In this document: one piece after another, positions 47,605 to 60,411 of the stretch | Layout: every line of letters begins with the position of its first letter | Numbering within the stretch: the first letter of the stretch is position 1 | Assembly: GCF_901000735.1 (NCBI RefSeq) | Contig: NC_081541.1 | Coordinates: 27,058,258 to 27,122,257, forward strand | Direction of reading: 5' to 3' | DNA: 64,000 nt | Source: Corylus avellana | Taxonomy: Eukaryota > Streptophyta > Magnoliopsida > Fagales > Betulaceae | Notes under the pieces: model-generated | What the model saw: the letters and a program-made list of their open reading frames with translations, nothing else | Database searches by the model: none | Told to the model about the DNA's origin: nothing | Program-made: the position numbers and the translations under genes

Positions 47605-49096
47605 AAATAATCACTTAAAGTGGAGAAATGATGGAGTGATTAAGAGAATGAGGATGTGAAAGTGTTGTATTGTAGCTCTGAATGGCATAACCTCAAATTA
47701 ACGATGGTTGAACCTTTGAAAAATGTTGAGTCATGTATGACGGGAAAAATAGGGTGTTGTTTGTGGCTAGATGAGCTTGCCACCAAGCTTTGCTTAAGAA
47801 GTTTGTTTTCTAGATTTTCCTTGGGTTAGAAAACATCTAGGTAAAATATAGATGAGATGAGAAACTCCCTCTATCTTCCTCTTTCTATGTCTGCTTGGAG
47901 GTTTGGACTAATCCTCCTTATAAAGTAGGAAAGTGTCATTCCGAATAAGAGGAGGAAATAGAGTTTCTAAGGATAATTCAAAGGAGTAGGATACTTTTTG
48001 TTTTTGATGGTTTTGTTTTATTTTGTTGTGTTGTTTTAAGGCTCGGGTTGATCCTCCTTATATAAGAGAGCGGACCTCATTCTAGCGGTAGAAAAGAAGG
48101 AAAATGGTGATGTGTGACACCACATTTTTATCGTAGGTAGTGTGCAATTAGGTGGGTATGTGAGAAATGAGACATTTGCTCAAAAGGAAAAGTTTGTTTG
48201 GGTTTCGTCTTGGTTCCCCAAATATGCAAGTTGCCGAGGAAGAGATTTAGTTCTCCCCTCCCCACACCACCTCCCCCCAAAAAAAAAGGGTGCATTAATG
48301 GTTGAAAGTACATGAGACGATGATGATTAACTCATGGGCTTGGTTTATGGTCGAATAAATATTAGCCGAAAGCTGAAATTTAAGACATGAACAAGTGGAT
48401 TCTTACAAAAATTTTCTGTTTGGATGCAACCTATGTGAAGGAGAGATGCCTTGGTCTCCCTCGGTTGGATTAGGCTGTAAGTTTTCACTTTGGTTGGGCC
48501 CTTTGGGTGGAGCTTCACTGGGCCCAAATGGAATAGAAAGCCCTAAAATAGGCTGATGTAGACTCACTAATTGTGGGCAATAAAATAGAATAGAAAGCGA
48601 TGAGCCCTAATCAAATAGGATATGAGCAGCAAAATATGAGAATTATTGATGGATGGAGATTTTATGGGCTTTTTTTTTGACACTTTCGGCCTAAAGTATG
48701 GCCCAATTTGAGTTGCCCATGTCCATCGAATGCCATTGTGCCAATAAGTAGATTGACTAAAAAAAAAAAACATATACCCTCAACAAAGATAAGATCAAAT
48801 GTTATTTATATTAGGAGACCAACTTAGAAAGAATAATTTATAAGCTTAATGAGACCTCAAGGTATAAAAACGAATTTTAAAAAAGCGTAGTCTTCTAGAA
48901 CTCCTCTATGATTTTTTTGAATTTTGTGTTTTAAATGTAAATTTTCATTGGCTAATTTAACACCCGAGTCCAAGTTTACAAAGATTTTAAATCTAAGACC
49001 TCTGAGTTTTTTCCTCAAATAAATAACAAAAATGATATTATCATTTTCATTAAAAAAAAAAAAAAAGGCAAACAGGCTGGGGTAGCTTGTCAAAAC

Positions 49097-49142
<46 letters not shown>

Positions 49143-50170
49143 AGACGGAGATTGCGGAGAATCCCTCTTAGAGCATGGTTGGAACGTGATAACCAAGACA
49201 AGAAAAAGTCGAGATTTCCTCCTGATCTGACATTGTAAAATGAGCCTTCACTCTTGTTTAATATGGTTAATAAAGCAGCTAAAAAATGAGGGCACTAAAG
49301 ACAAGTTTTGCTAACAAGATGGGAGACCAAAAGGGCAACACTTTTGGATTGGTACATTGTCTTTACCCTTTTCTAAAATTCCCCACAAAGTCTTCAAAAT
49401 GAGAAACCCATTTTAAAAGTCATAAGGAAACTCCAGTCTGGATGAGGATAAACCATGTGAAGCTCAATATATATATACATACTCCAACAAAAGAATATTC
49501 TTCATAGCAATTCAAAGTGGGGGTGAGCTTGTGATTTGCCTTGTTGGGTGGGCAAGATTTGAGAGAAGTTGAATTTGTTGCTTTCTAGATTAACACTTCA
49601 CAAGCTTAGAGAAAAGAAAAAATATTGACTAAACAGTTGCCCTAGTAGTCTATAAAGGATCACATGCAAGCCATCTTAATTGGATTCCCTACAACCTAAT
49701 TTGCCTTTCAGTTATTAACAACCCATACTCTCTCTTCTTTCTTTGCTGGCTTTTGTGGGATGATTTGTCTTTATGGTTGTAAAAACATGGCTCACAAAAG
49801 TAGGGCCATGAGCTAATTAGAAAATAGTGAGGGATTCAGAAAAGTAAAATCCTTCTTTGTTCAGTTTGTTTTGCATTAACATGTCATCAAGAGTGTGTTT
49901 TGGGGGTGTTTTTTTATTTTATTTTTATTTATTTATTTATTTTTAAATGTGTTTTTGTATAAATATATATAATAGAATATAAGAGAAAGAGCGAAAGCAG
50001 AGAAAGAAGGAGAATGATGAAGACCGTTAGGGCTACATCTTGAATATTGAAGTATAATCAAAACAGTATTACAATGAGTGATTTTTATAGTGGGAGTAAA
50101 AGTTGTGAACAAGAAAATTCTAGACTAAATAAGGAAGAGAATAGGCCTACAATAAACGCCTAATATAGAG
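47605..50170. other. Gene-free DNA in copy 1
   Basis: No gene recognised. It contains two related phrases ATCCTCCTTATA (47910, 48050), a TC/TA microsatellite at 49100-49142 and T/A-rich runs. The counterpart in copy 2 is 54799-57364. Confidence 0.5.
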
Positions 50171-50176
50171 AATACT

Positions 50177-50546
50177 CACTAAAAAAATTAGGCAAAATAG
50201 TGACATGTGGAATGTGACATTTTAAGCCCAAAAAACCTCTCTATTTAATTAAGGACGTTCGAATAGTGACATTTTACAAATGTCCTTAAGTATAGTGACT
50301 GATTTTTTCAGTGACGCGCATCTACTATTGAAACGACTCCTTTGAGAGAAGTCGTTTCATTGTTTAAACGACTCCTCTCAGAAGGAGTTGTTTGAGCAGT
50401 GCAACATTGTTCAAACAACTCCTCCTTCTGAGAGGGGTCGTTTTACTATTAAAATGACCATTGGTGGGGTCATTTTTTTGTTAAAACGACCCCATTCCAG
50501 AGCGTCCCTAACATTTGTTTTTTTTTTTTTTTTTTTTGTTGTAGTG
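50177..50546. mobile_element. CACTA MITE, 370 bp (copy 1)
   Basis: The left end CACTAAAAAAATTAGGC and the right end (complement CACTACAACAAAAAAA) are CACTA-type termini. A 3-bp duplication ACT is at 50174-50176 and 50547-50549. The interior has stacked palindromes built on AACGACTCC/GGAGTTGTT and GACCCC/GGGGTC, able to fold into several stems. No ORF. Confidence 0.85.
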
Positions 50547-51197
50547 ACTAAAGATTCTAACAGTTTTAATGTGACACAAATGTGAAAAATAGTTTTTATA
50601 TTTTAGAAAGTGTTTCGTGTTGTTTGTTAATGTATTTGTCTTGAGAAGAGAAAAGAAAACAGTTGGATCGAGCATTTGACCATCTCATCTAAAAATCAAT
50701 TAGTGTTCAGTGAGAGAAGCCAAATCCTTTTACGGCATTTGAAATCGCATCCTACAATGCATGTTATAAGAGCTGTCCAAGTGAGCAGAGTGACATTGTT
50801 GCACCTCAACAAAAACAAAAGATAGAAAACACACATAACCATCTTTTTACAATTAGCTTACAAGAAATCTATGGAGTAGTTTGAGGAGAGATCTGGGGAA
50901 GGCGAGCTTTTCTCCCATCCAAGTTGGCATGAACATGGAAGCTTCATAATCAATGGTTATTCTAATCAAAAGTACTGAAAAAGCAACAAATTAGTCAAAG
51001 TGTTCGGCTAAAACTTGTCTTACTGGCATAGTGGCATGACTGTTAAATTAATCACAAACTGACAAATCTAAGTAACATGAACATGTCTACCAAACACACA
51101 CATAAAACAAACCATAATCCAAAAAAAATACAGACATCTGCATGTGGATTCTATGTTAAAAAGGTATATGTAATGTGGGTGTTTGGTCAGAAGAAAT

Positions 51198-52179
51198 ATG
51201 TCGATGCCATGCACAAACATGTTCAACACAGAGCAGCAGCAAAGTCTTTGGACTAGTTCCTCTGTAGACCCAAGAATCTCCTTCTCCAATGACTTTGCAG
51301 ACATTCAGCAGCCAACCAAGCATGAAAACATCTACAGAGAAGCTCCAGTTTCCTCAGAATTCGAATTCTGTGCAGAAAACTACACCATGATATCTGCAGA
51401 TGAGGTGTTCTTTCAGGGCATGCTGTTGCCTGTAAAGAATGGTTGCAGCACCAACCAGCAAAGAAAGATGACTCTAAGAGATGAATTGCTCTCTGTTGAT
51501 GATGATTATGAGGAGGTGTTTCCAAGGAAGAATTCAAGCCGGTGGAGAGAGCGGCTGGGCCTCAAAAAGGGTAAAAAATATGATAAAAGTGATCATCATC
51601 ATCATCATGAGGTGCTGGAAACTGTAGTCGAAGAGAAGATGCCTTCATTGGTTCATGAGGAGCTCTTTGTTAGCAAGAAAACACAGGTAATTAAGCTGAA
51701 AATACATTACTGGAATTAATGGAGATTGAGTTTATATATATATACACCATTATTGTTAGAATATATTATAGGCGTTTTGTAGATCGGATTCTTGGAAGAC
51801 AAGAATCCCGAGGCAAAATGTTATCGAACAGCGGTGAAAAATCCCAAAAGGGAGGCACAGCCGGGAAAATGAAGAAAACAAGAATAAGGATTTGATACCA
51901 TGAAAAAACTTATAATAATTAAAATTGAAATAAAAGAATATAGACGGGAGAATTTTGGGGTGGTTCAGTGTTAGATACCTACGTCCACTACTAGGAAAGA
52001 GTCTAATAGGGTTACATTTTCACTCTTATTGCTTGATGATATTTACAATTCAAATAATTCATATTTATAAGAGAATTAGGGTAAGCGAATATATTTCTGT
52101 TTTGATTACAATTAAATCTGATGATAAACTGATTTGTTTGTTACAGGAACTAGTTTTTGAGGCCATGAAGGAGGGTTAA
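51198..52179 (+). CDS. Small DUF1645-like plant protein, two exons (copy 1)
   Basis: Exon 1 51198-51686 and exon 2 52147-52179 (GT-AG intron of 460 nt) give 173 residues. The protein begins MSMPCTNMFNTEQQQSLWTS and contains VDPRISFSNDF, APVSSEFEF, ISADEVFFQGMLLPVK, KMTLRDELLSVDDDYEEVFP and SSRWRERLGLKKGKK, then a short His run, and ends ELVFEAMKEG. The pattern of an EF-containing segment, a SADE-F-x-G-x-LP motif and a basic RWRERLGLKK stretch resembles DUF1645-type plant proteins; function unknown. No signal peptide or membrane segment. The ATG at 51198 is chosen because in this copy an in-frame TAA (51171) lies 27 nt upstream. Confidence 0.8.
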
Positions 52180-52284
52180 GAAGTAGCAGTGACAATTTTC
52201 AAAGGGATCGATCTAGGGGAGCTAATTTTGAAGCTATTGTACAAAGAGTGGGTTCCCTACTGTATGTTAAGATTGGATTTAACC

Positions 52285-52312
52285 TTTTTTTTTTTTTTTT
52301 TTTTTTTTTTTA
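52285..52312 (+). repeat. Long T run after the DUF1645-like gene
   Basis: About 28 consecutive T in the presumed 3' UTR, present in both copies (copy 2 at about 59478-59505). Confidence 0.7.
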
Positions 52313-53026
52313 TGCTTCTAACTCTTGGTATTATCTTTCCATTTTGACTAAAATAACCCCCTCCTCTCCTTTATTCCCATAGGAAAAAAGAAGGGTAGGC
52401 TGTTTTTGTTCTGTACAAAATGTTTGCTGTTGAGAACTTGAAGGTGTGTATTAAGCAGTATTCATTAATGTAATCTGTCTATTTATTTCTTATTCATTTT
52501 TTCTGTGTAATTTTCTTGATGCTTACAAGCCTGGGAACTGAGATCCAGTCCCCCTTCCTCACCTCCTTCCGAAGCTGCGTGAGATGAAACCTTCTGTCAA
52601 TTGCTTTTGCTTTTGGAAAATTCTGAGAAATGGGTAAATTAGAAGCCTGCAATTGAGTTGTTCCATTTGTATAATCCCCAGCTATATTGCATATCATTTC
52701 AATATATAATTGCAATCACATGAGCTGATAATTCAAGCGGCCATTGGCAAATCATACATAAAATCTAGCATCTCTCATCAATGAATATATATATAATATA
52801 CGGTTAACCAACGTGAAGGGAGATTCAATAATCAGTTTTCTTTTTATAAGGCTAAAATCTTTGGGTGGATCTTCAAAGATATGAAAGATCTCCCTCCAAG
52901 CTCTTATACATATATAGGTAGTGAGTAACTAAGTTACCAATGGGGTTAGATTCAAACGAGTTGAATTCCGAACTCACCAACTTTCTACAAACCCTTCCAA
53001 GACAAGGCCACTTTGTATACCCACCC

Positions 53027-53218
53027 CTGTTACGTAAACCTCAAACCCGTGTAAAGCATCCCCTCCACACGAATTGGGTAATACTCTGACTTTGTTGGCA
53101 GGCTGGCCCCAAAGAATTGTTTACACCCAAGAGAATTCCCAAGGGGATTCGAACCTTGGACCTGATGAACTACCACAAAGACCAAAGCTCTTACTACTTG
53201 AGCCAACCCCTGGAGTTC
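53027..53218 (-). mobile_element. tRNA-derived SINE (copy 1)
   Basis: The minus strand reads GGGGTTGGCTCAAGTAGTAA (box A region) and GGTTCGAATCC (box B), then CAATTCTTTGGGGCCAGC. ACCCACCC is repeated at 53019-53026 and 53219-53226. Same family as the SINE at 1497-1703. Confidence 0.75.
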
Positions 53219-54199
53219 ACCCACCCTTTTCAATTAGAGAAATACTATTTTTCCATCTCCATCCATTTTTTTTTTTTTCCAAATTTACCACTAAATTTGT
53301 GGGTCCTACGGATCCAACGGTGAATTTGAAAAAAAGATGAATGGGCAATGGAGTGGAGGAATAGCATGTCTCTTCCAATTAAAGTGGGAGACATATATAC
53401 CACACTAGAGGCTGGTTGGTACTTGGCTGATCCTGTTGACATTCATAAATAATTCTAGAATGTATACACGGAGACATACCACTCAAAAAGAGAATAAAGA
53501 ATAAAGAAAACCTTCGATTTACCAATTACATTATCCAGAAACACTTCTAAATAAAATTAAAACAAACGAGAGAAAGGGGGGAGAGGGGGAGTTTGAGCAA
53601 CACTGCGCTATCAATGGTATTTTCACAAGGTATTTGTAATAATAGATGTAAATAATGATCAAACCTCTCTAGATAGGAAAACAAGATTTGCTGAACTATG
53701 TACAATAAAAGCAGCTTTCAGCATAATTGAGGCTTTAAAAGAATAACAACGTGTAACTGAATATGCCTATTTGATCACTATAATTACAAGGGCTTCTTGG
53801 GGTGGATAAAAAGCTATAAGAACCATTGGATATTTACAGTTTCTACAAAATTACCGTCTTGTCTTATCCTGACGGGAAAGAATCTAATTGGTAGTTTCCT
53901 TAACTGTACACCAGCATCCAATAAACCCTGCATAACAGCTCTGAGAATCAGGTAGAAAATGGTGTACTATGCCAGTGGTTATATGCAAGCAGTTCAGCTG
54001 ACAAACAAGAAAAAATGAAAGGAATTCTGAAAGAATCTAACTTACATGATACACGGGCACCTTCACAGCTACAAAGAGAGCTCTTTACCACCCTTTTATG
54101 GATGGGAAAGCATTAGTTTTTTACTAGATCAGTCAAGATATATACCCTCTGCAATAATTTAAAGAAGAAATACTGTGGTTATTATAAGCAAGAAATAAA

Positions 54200-54332
54200 T
54201 TACAGAAGCCAAGTGAACATATATGTTGTAATCCTATAATAGAAATAATAGCAGCACCATTCATCTTGTTTCCGTGACTGAGTGGGACCAGAATATTTCT
54301 CCATGGACTCTTTCTTACGCTCAGGATCCAGG
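54200..54332 (-). pseudogene. ATG2: Duplicate of the last ATG2 exon, cut by the gap
   Basis: Identical to 61525-61393 ([20 protein letters not shown] through to the stop), with 35 nt of the preceding intron before the N run. No upstream ATG2 exon exists on this side, so it is either an assembly duplicate or an orphan exon. Confidence 0.85.
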
Positions 54333-54367
54333 CTGCACGCATGAATCACATCAGTTAATTTTAGGTT

Positions 54368-54467
54368 NNNNNNNNNNNNNNNNNNNNNNNNNNNNNNNNN
54401 NNNNNNNNNNNNNNNNNNNNNNNNNNNNNNNNNNNNNNNNNNNNNNNNNNNNNNNNNNNNNNNNNNN
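54368..54467. other. Assembly gap, 100 N
   Basis: Exactly 100 N, the conventional length for a gap of unknown size. Confidence 0.99.
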
Positions 54468-56290
54468 AAAAGACTGAAGCTCAAAATCTCATAAAACAAA
54501 AAAGCTCACGTGAATGCAATTAATAGTTATTATGTTTAATTACTACCATAATGGTAATTATGACTCTAGTATTAAAGTGATTGTAATTCCAACAATAAAG
54601 ATTAGTATAACTTCAGTCGTACCAATAATAACTACTTCGGACGTAACAATAATGATAGCTTCAAGAGCAACAATAACAACTTCAGCAGTAATAATAATGA
54701 CAACTTCAATAGTGACAGTGACAACTTTATAGTAACAATAACAATCAATAATAATAACTCTAACATCAACAATATGAGAATAATTGCAACATTAATCGAA
54801 ATAATCACTTAAAGTGGAGAAATGATGGAGTGATTAAGAGAATGAGGATGTGAAAGTGTTGTATTGTAGCTCTGAATGGCATAACCTCAAATTAACGATG
54901 GTTGAACCTTTGAAAAATGTTGAGTCATGTATGACGGGAAAAATAGGGTGTTGTTTGTGGCTAGATGAGCTTGCCACCAAGCTTTGCTTAAGAAGTTTGT
55001 TTTCTAGATTTTCCTTGGGTTAGAAAACATCTAGGTAAAATATAGATGAGATGAGAAACTCCCTCTATCTTCCTCTTTCTATGTCTGCTTGGAGGTTTGG
55101 ACTAATCCTCCTTATAAAGTAGGAAAGTGTCATTCCGAATAAGAGGAGGAAATAGAGTTTCTAAGGATAATTCAAAGGAGTAGGATACTTTTTGTTTTTG
55201 ATGGTTTTGTTTTATTTTGTTGTGTTGTTTTAAGGCTCGGGTTGATCCTCCTTATATAAGAGAGCGGACCTCATTCTAGCGGTAGAAAAGAAGGAAAATG
55301 GTGATGTGTGACACCACATTTTTATCGTAGGTAGTGTGCAATTAGGTGGGTATGTGAGAAATGAGACATTTGCTCAAAAGGAAAAGTTTGTTTGGGTTTC
55401 GTCTTGGTTCCCCAAATATGCAAGTTGCCGAGGAAGAGATTTAGTTCTCCCCTCCCCACACCACCTCCCCCCAAAAAAAAAGGGTGCATTAATGGTTGAA
55501 AGTACATGAGACGATGATGATTAACTCATGGGCTTGGTTTATGGTCGAATAAATATTAGCCGAAAGCTGAAATTTAAGACATGAACAAGTGGATTCTTAC
55601 AAAAATTTTCTGTTTGGATGCAACCTATGTGAAGGAGAGATGCCTTGGTCTCCCTCGGTTGGATTAGGCTGTAAGTTTTCACTTTGGTTGGGCCCTTTGG
55701 GTGGAGCTTCACTGGGCCCAAATGGAATAGAAAGCCCTAAAATAGGCTGATGTAGACTCACTAATTGTGGGCAATAAAATAGAATAGAAAGCGATGAGCC
55801 CTAATCAAATAGGATATGAGCAGCAAAATATGAGAATTATTGATGGATGGAGATTTTATGGGCTTTTTTTTTGACACTTTCGGCCTAAAGTATGGCCCAA
55901 TTTGAGTTGCCCATGTCCATCGAATGCCATTGTGCCAATAAGTAGATTGACTAAAAAAAAAAAACATATACCCTCAACAAAGATAAGATCAAATGTTATT
56001 TATATTAGGAGACCAACTTAGAAAGAATAATTTATAAGCTTAATGAGACCTCAAGGTATAAAAACGAATTTTAAAAAAGCGTAGTCTTCTAGAACTCCTC
56101 TATGATTTTTTTGAATTTTGTGTTTTAAATGTAAATTTTCATTGGCTAATTTAACACCCGAGTCCAAGTTTACAAAGATTTTAAATCTAAGACCTCTGAG
56201 TTTTTTCCTCAAATAAATAACAAAAATGATATTATCATTTTCATTAAAAAAAAAAAAAAAGGCAAACAGGCTGGGGTAGCTTGTCAAAAC

Positions 56291-56336
<46 letters not shown>

Positions 56337-57370
56337 AGACGGAGATTGCGGAGAATCCCTCTTAGAGCATGGTTGGAACGTGATAACCAAGACAAGAAAA
56401 AGTCGAGATTTCCTCCTGATCTGACATTGTAAAATGAGCCTTCACTCTTGTTTAATATGGTTAATAAAGCAGCTAAAAAATGAGGGCACTAAAGACAAGT
56501 TTTGCTAACAAGATGGGAGACCAAAAGGGCAACACTTTTGGATTGGTACATTGTCTTTACCCTTTTCTAAAATTCCCCACAAAGTCTTCAAAATGAGAAA
56601 CCCATTTTAAAAGTCATAAGGAAACTCCAGTCTGGATGAGGATAAACCATGTGAAGCTCAATATATATATACATACTCCAACAAAAGAATATTCTTCATA
56701 GCAATTCAAAGTGGGGGTGAGCTTGTGATTTGCCTTGTTGGGTGGGCAAGATTTGAGAGAAGTTGAATTTGTTGCTTTCTAGATTAACACTTCACAAGCT
56801 TAGAGAAAAGAAAAAATATTGACTAAACAGTTGCCCTAGTAGTCTATAAAGGATCACATGCAAGCCATCTTAATTGGATTCCCTACAACCTAATTTGCCT
56901 TTCAGTTATTAACAACCCATACTCTCTCTTCTTTCTTTGCTGGCTTTTGTGGGATGATTTGTCTTTATGGTTGTAAAAACATGGCTCACAAAAGTAGGGC
57001 CATGAGCTAATTAGAAAATAGTGAGGGATTCAGAAAAGTAAAATCCTTCTTTGTTCAGTTTGTTTTGCATTAACATGTCATCAAGAGTGTGTTTTGGGGG
57101 TGTTTTTTTATTTTATTTTTATTTATTTATTTATTTTTAAATGTGTTTTTGTATAAATATATATAATAGAATATAAGAGAAAGAGCGAAAGCAGAGAAAG
57201 AAGGAGAATGATGAAGACCGTTAGGGCTACATCTTGAATATTGAAGTATAATCAAAACAGTATTACAATGAGTGATTTTTATAGTGGGAGTAAAAGTTGT
57301 GAACAAGAAAATTCTAGACTAAATAAGGAAGAGAATAGGCCTACAATAAACGCCTAATATAGAGAATACT

Positions 57371-57739
57371 CACTAAAAAAATTAGGCAAAATAGTGACAT
57401 GTGGAATGTGACATTTTAAGCCCAAAAAACCTCTCTATTTAATTAAGGACGTTCGAATAGTGACATTTTACAAATGTCCTTAAGTATAGTGACTGATTTT
57501 TTCAGTGACGCGCATCTACTATTGAAACGACTCCTTTGAGAGAAGTCGTTTCATTGTTTAAACGACTCCTCTCAGAAGGAGTTGTTTGAGCAGTGCAACA
57601 TTGTTCAAACAACTCCTCCTTCTGAGAGGGGTCGTTTTACTATTAAAATGACCATTGGTGGGGTCATTTTTTTGTTAAAACGACCCCATTCCAGAGCGTC
57701 CCTAACATTTGTTTTTTTTTTTTTTTTTTTGTTGTAGTG
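57371..57739. mobile_element. CACTA MITE, 369 bp (copy 2)
   Basis: Same element in the right-hand copy, with one fewer T in the terminal homopolymer (T19 instead of T20). Confidence 0.85.
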
Positions 57740-58390
57740 ACTAAAGATTCTAACAGTTTTAATGTGACACAAATGTGAAAAATAGTTTTTATATTTTAGA
57801 AAGTGTTTCGTGTTGTTTGTTAATGTATTTGTCTTGAGAAGAGAAAAGAAAACAGTTGGATCGAGCATTTGACCATCTCATCTAAAAATCAATTAGTGTT
57901 CAGTGAGAGAAGCCAAATCCTTTTACGGCATTTGAAATCGCATCCTACAATGCATGTTATAAGAGCTGTCCAAGTGAGCAGAGTGACATTGTTGCACCTC
58001 AACAAAAACAAAAGATAGAAAACACACATAACCATCTTTTTACAATTAGCTTACAAGAAATCTATGGAGTAGTTTGAGGAGAGATCTGGGGAAGGCGAGC
58101 TTTTCTCCCATCCAAGTTGGCATGAACATGGAAGCTTCATAATCAATGGTTATTCTAATCAAAAGTACTGAAAAAGCAACAAATTAGTCAAAGTGTTCGG
58201 CTAAAACTTGTCTTACTGGCATAGTGGCATGACTGTTAAATTAATCACAAACTGACAAATCTAAGTAACATGAACATGTCTACCAAACACACACATAAAA
58301 CAAACCATAATCCAAAAAAAATAAAGACATCTGCATGTGGATTCTATGTTAAAAAGGTATATGCAATGTGGGTGTTTGGTCAGAAGAAAT

Positions 58391-59372
58391 ATGTCGATGC
58401 CATGCACAAACATGTTCAACACAGAGCAGCAGCAAAGTCTTTGGACTAGTTCCTCTGTAGACCCAAGAATCTCCTTCTCCAATGACTTTGCAGATATTCA
58501 GCAGCCAACCAAGCATGAAAACATCTACAGAGAAGCTCCAGTTTCCTCAGAATTCGAATTCTGTGCAGAAAACTACACCATGATATCTGCAGATGAGGTG
58601 TTCTTTCAGGGCATGCTGTTGCCTGTAAAGAATGGTTGCAGCACCAACCAGCAAAGAAAGATGACTCTAAGAGATGAATTGCTCTCTGTTGATGATGATT
58701 ATGAGGAGGTGTTTCCAAGGAAGAATTCAAGCCGGTGGAGAGAGCGGCTGGGCCTCAAAAAGGGTAAAAAATATGATAAAAGTGATCATCATCATCATCA
58801 TGAGGTGCTGGAAACTGTAGTCGAAGAGAAGATGCCTTCATTGGTTCATGAGGAGCTCTTTGTTAGCAAGAAAACACAGGTAATTAAGCTGAAAATACAT
58901 TACTGGAATTAATGGAGATTGAGTTTATATATATATACACCATTATTGTTAGAATATATTATAGGCGTTTTGTAGATCGGATTCTTGGAAGACAAGAATC
59001 CCGAGGCAAAATGTTATCGAACAGCGGTGAAAAATCCCAAAAGGGAGGCACAGCCGGGAAAATGAAGAAAACAAGAATAAGGATTTGATACCATGAAAAA
59101 ACTTATAATAATTAAAATTGAAATAAAAGAATATAGACGGGAGAATTTTGGGGTGGTTCAGTGTTAGATACCTACGTCCACTACTAGGAAAGAGTCTAAT
59201 AGGGTTACATTTTCACTCTTATTGCTTGATGATATTTACAATTCAAATAATTCATATTTATAAGAGAATTAGGGTAAGCGAATATATTTCTGTTTTGATT
59301 ACAATTAAATCTGATGATAAACTGATTTGTTTGTTACAGGAACTAGTTTTTGAGGCCATGAAGGAGGGTTAA
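58391..59372 (+). CDS. Small DUF1645-like plant protein, two exons (copy 2)
   Basis: Exons 58391-58879 and 59340-59372; 173 residues identical to copy 1 from the shared ATG. The single exonic difference is silent (GAC to GAT, Asp). Here the upstream stop is CAA (58364), so the frame stays open to an ATG at 58337 and could add 18 residues (MDSMLKRYMQCGCLVRRN). The shared ATG is still the more likely start. Probably the other allele of the 51198 gene rather than a paralogue. Confidence 0.8.
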
Positions 59373-60219
59373 GAAGTAGCAGTGACAATTTTCAAAGGGA
59401 TCGATCTAGGGGAGCTAATTTTGAAGCTATTGTACAAAGAGTGGGTTCCCTACTGTATGTTAAGATTGGATTTAACCTTTTTTTTTTTTTTTTTTTTTTT
59501 TTTTATGCTTCTAACTCTTGGTATTATCTTTCCATTTTGACTAAAATAACCCCCTCCTCTCCTTTATTCCCATAGGAAAAAAGAAGGGTAGGCTGTTTTT
59601 GTTCTGTACAAAATGTTTGCTGTTGAGAACTTGAAGGTGTGTATTAAGCAGTATTCATTAATGTAATCTGTCTATTTATTTCTTATTCATTTTTTCTGTG
59701 TAATTTTCTTGATGCTTACAAGCCTGGGAACTGAGATCCAGTCCCCCTTCCTCACCTCCTTCCGAAGCTGCGTGAGATGAAACCTTCTGTCAATTGCTTT
59801 TGCTTTTGGAAAATTCTGAGAAATGGGTAAATTAGAAGCCTGCAATTGAGTTGTTCCATTTGTATAATCCCCAGCTATATTGCATATCATTTCAATATAT
59901 AATTGCAATCACATGAGCTGATAATTCAAGCGGCCATTGGCAAATCATACATAAAATCTAGCATCTCTCATCAATGAATATATATATAATATACGGTTAA
60001 CCAACGTGAAGGGAGATTCAATAATCAGTTTTCTTTTTATAAGGCTAAAATCTTTGGGTGGATCTTCAAAGATATGAAAGATCTCCCTCCAAGCTCTTAT
60101 ACATATATAGGTAGTGAGTAACTAAGTTACCAATGGGGTTAGATTCAAACGAGTTGAATTCCGAACTCACCAACTTTCTACAAACCCTTCCAAGACAAGG
60201 CCACTTTGTATACCCACCC

Positions 60220-60411
60220 CTGTTACGTAAACCTCAAACCCGTGTAAAGCATCCCCTCCACACGAATTGGGTAATACTCTGACTTTGTTGGCAGGCTGGC
60301 CCCAAAGAATTGTTTACACCCAAGAGAATTCCCAAGGGGATTCGAACCTTGGACCTGATGAACTACCACAAAGACCAAAGCTCTTACTACTTGAGCCAAC
60401 CCCTGGAGTTC
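60220..60411 (-). mobile_element. tRNA-derived SINE (copy 2)
   Basis: Counterpart of 53027-53218 in the right-hand duplicate, with the same flanking ACCCACCC repeats. Confidence 0.75.

Larger units (their letters stand above)
47302..54367. repeat. 7.07-kb duplicated segment, copy 1 (left of gap)
   Basis: It matches 54496-61560 end to end at an offset of 7194, then 7193 after a T20/T19 difference at 50518/57712. Substitutions noticed: 51131 C/A, 51171 T/C and 51302 C/T. It stops exactly at the N gap, inside an ATG2 intron. Confidence 0.95.

Noticed and set aside
51597..51612. His run in the DUF1645-like protein, suggestive of a vector tag
   Set aside because: It is encoded by a CAT repeat in a natural exon present in both copies; no vector sequence nearby.
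53117..53180. TTCGAACC motif suggesting a tRNA on the minus strand
   Set aside because: It is the B box of a SINE; the sequence does not fold as a cloverleaf.
54200..54332. Independent second ATG2 gene
   Set aside because: Only one exon is present and it is cut by the gap; better explained by the duplicated contig end.
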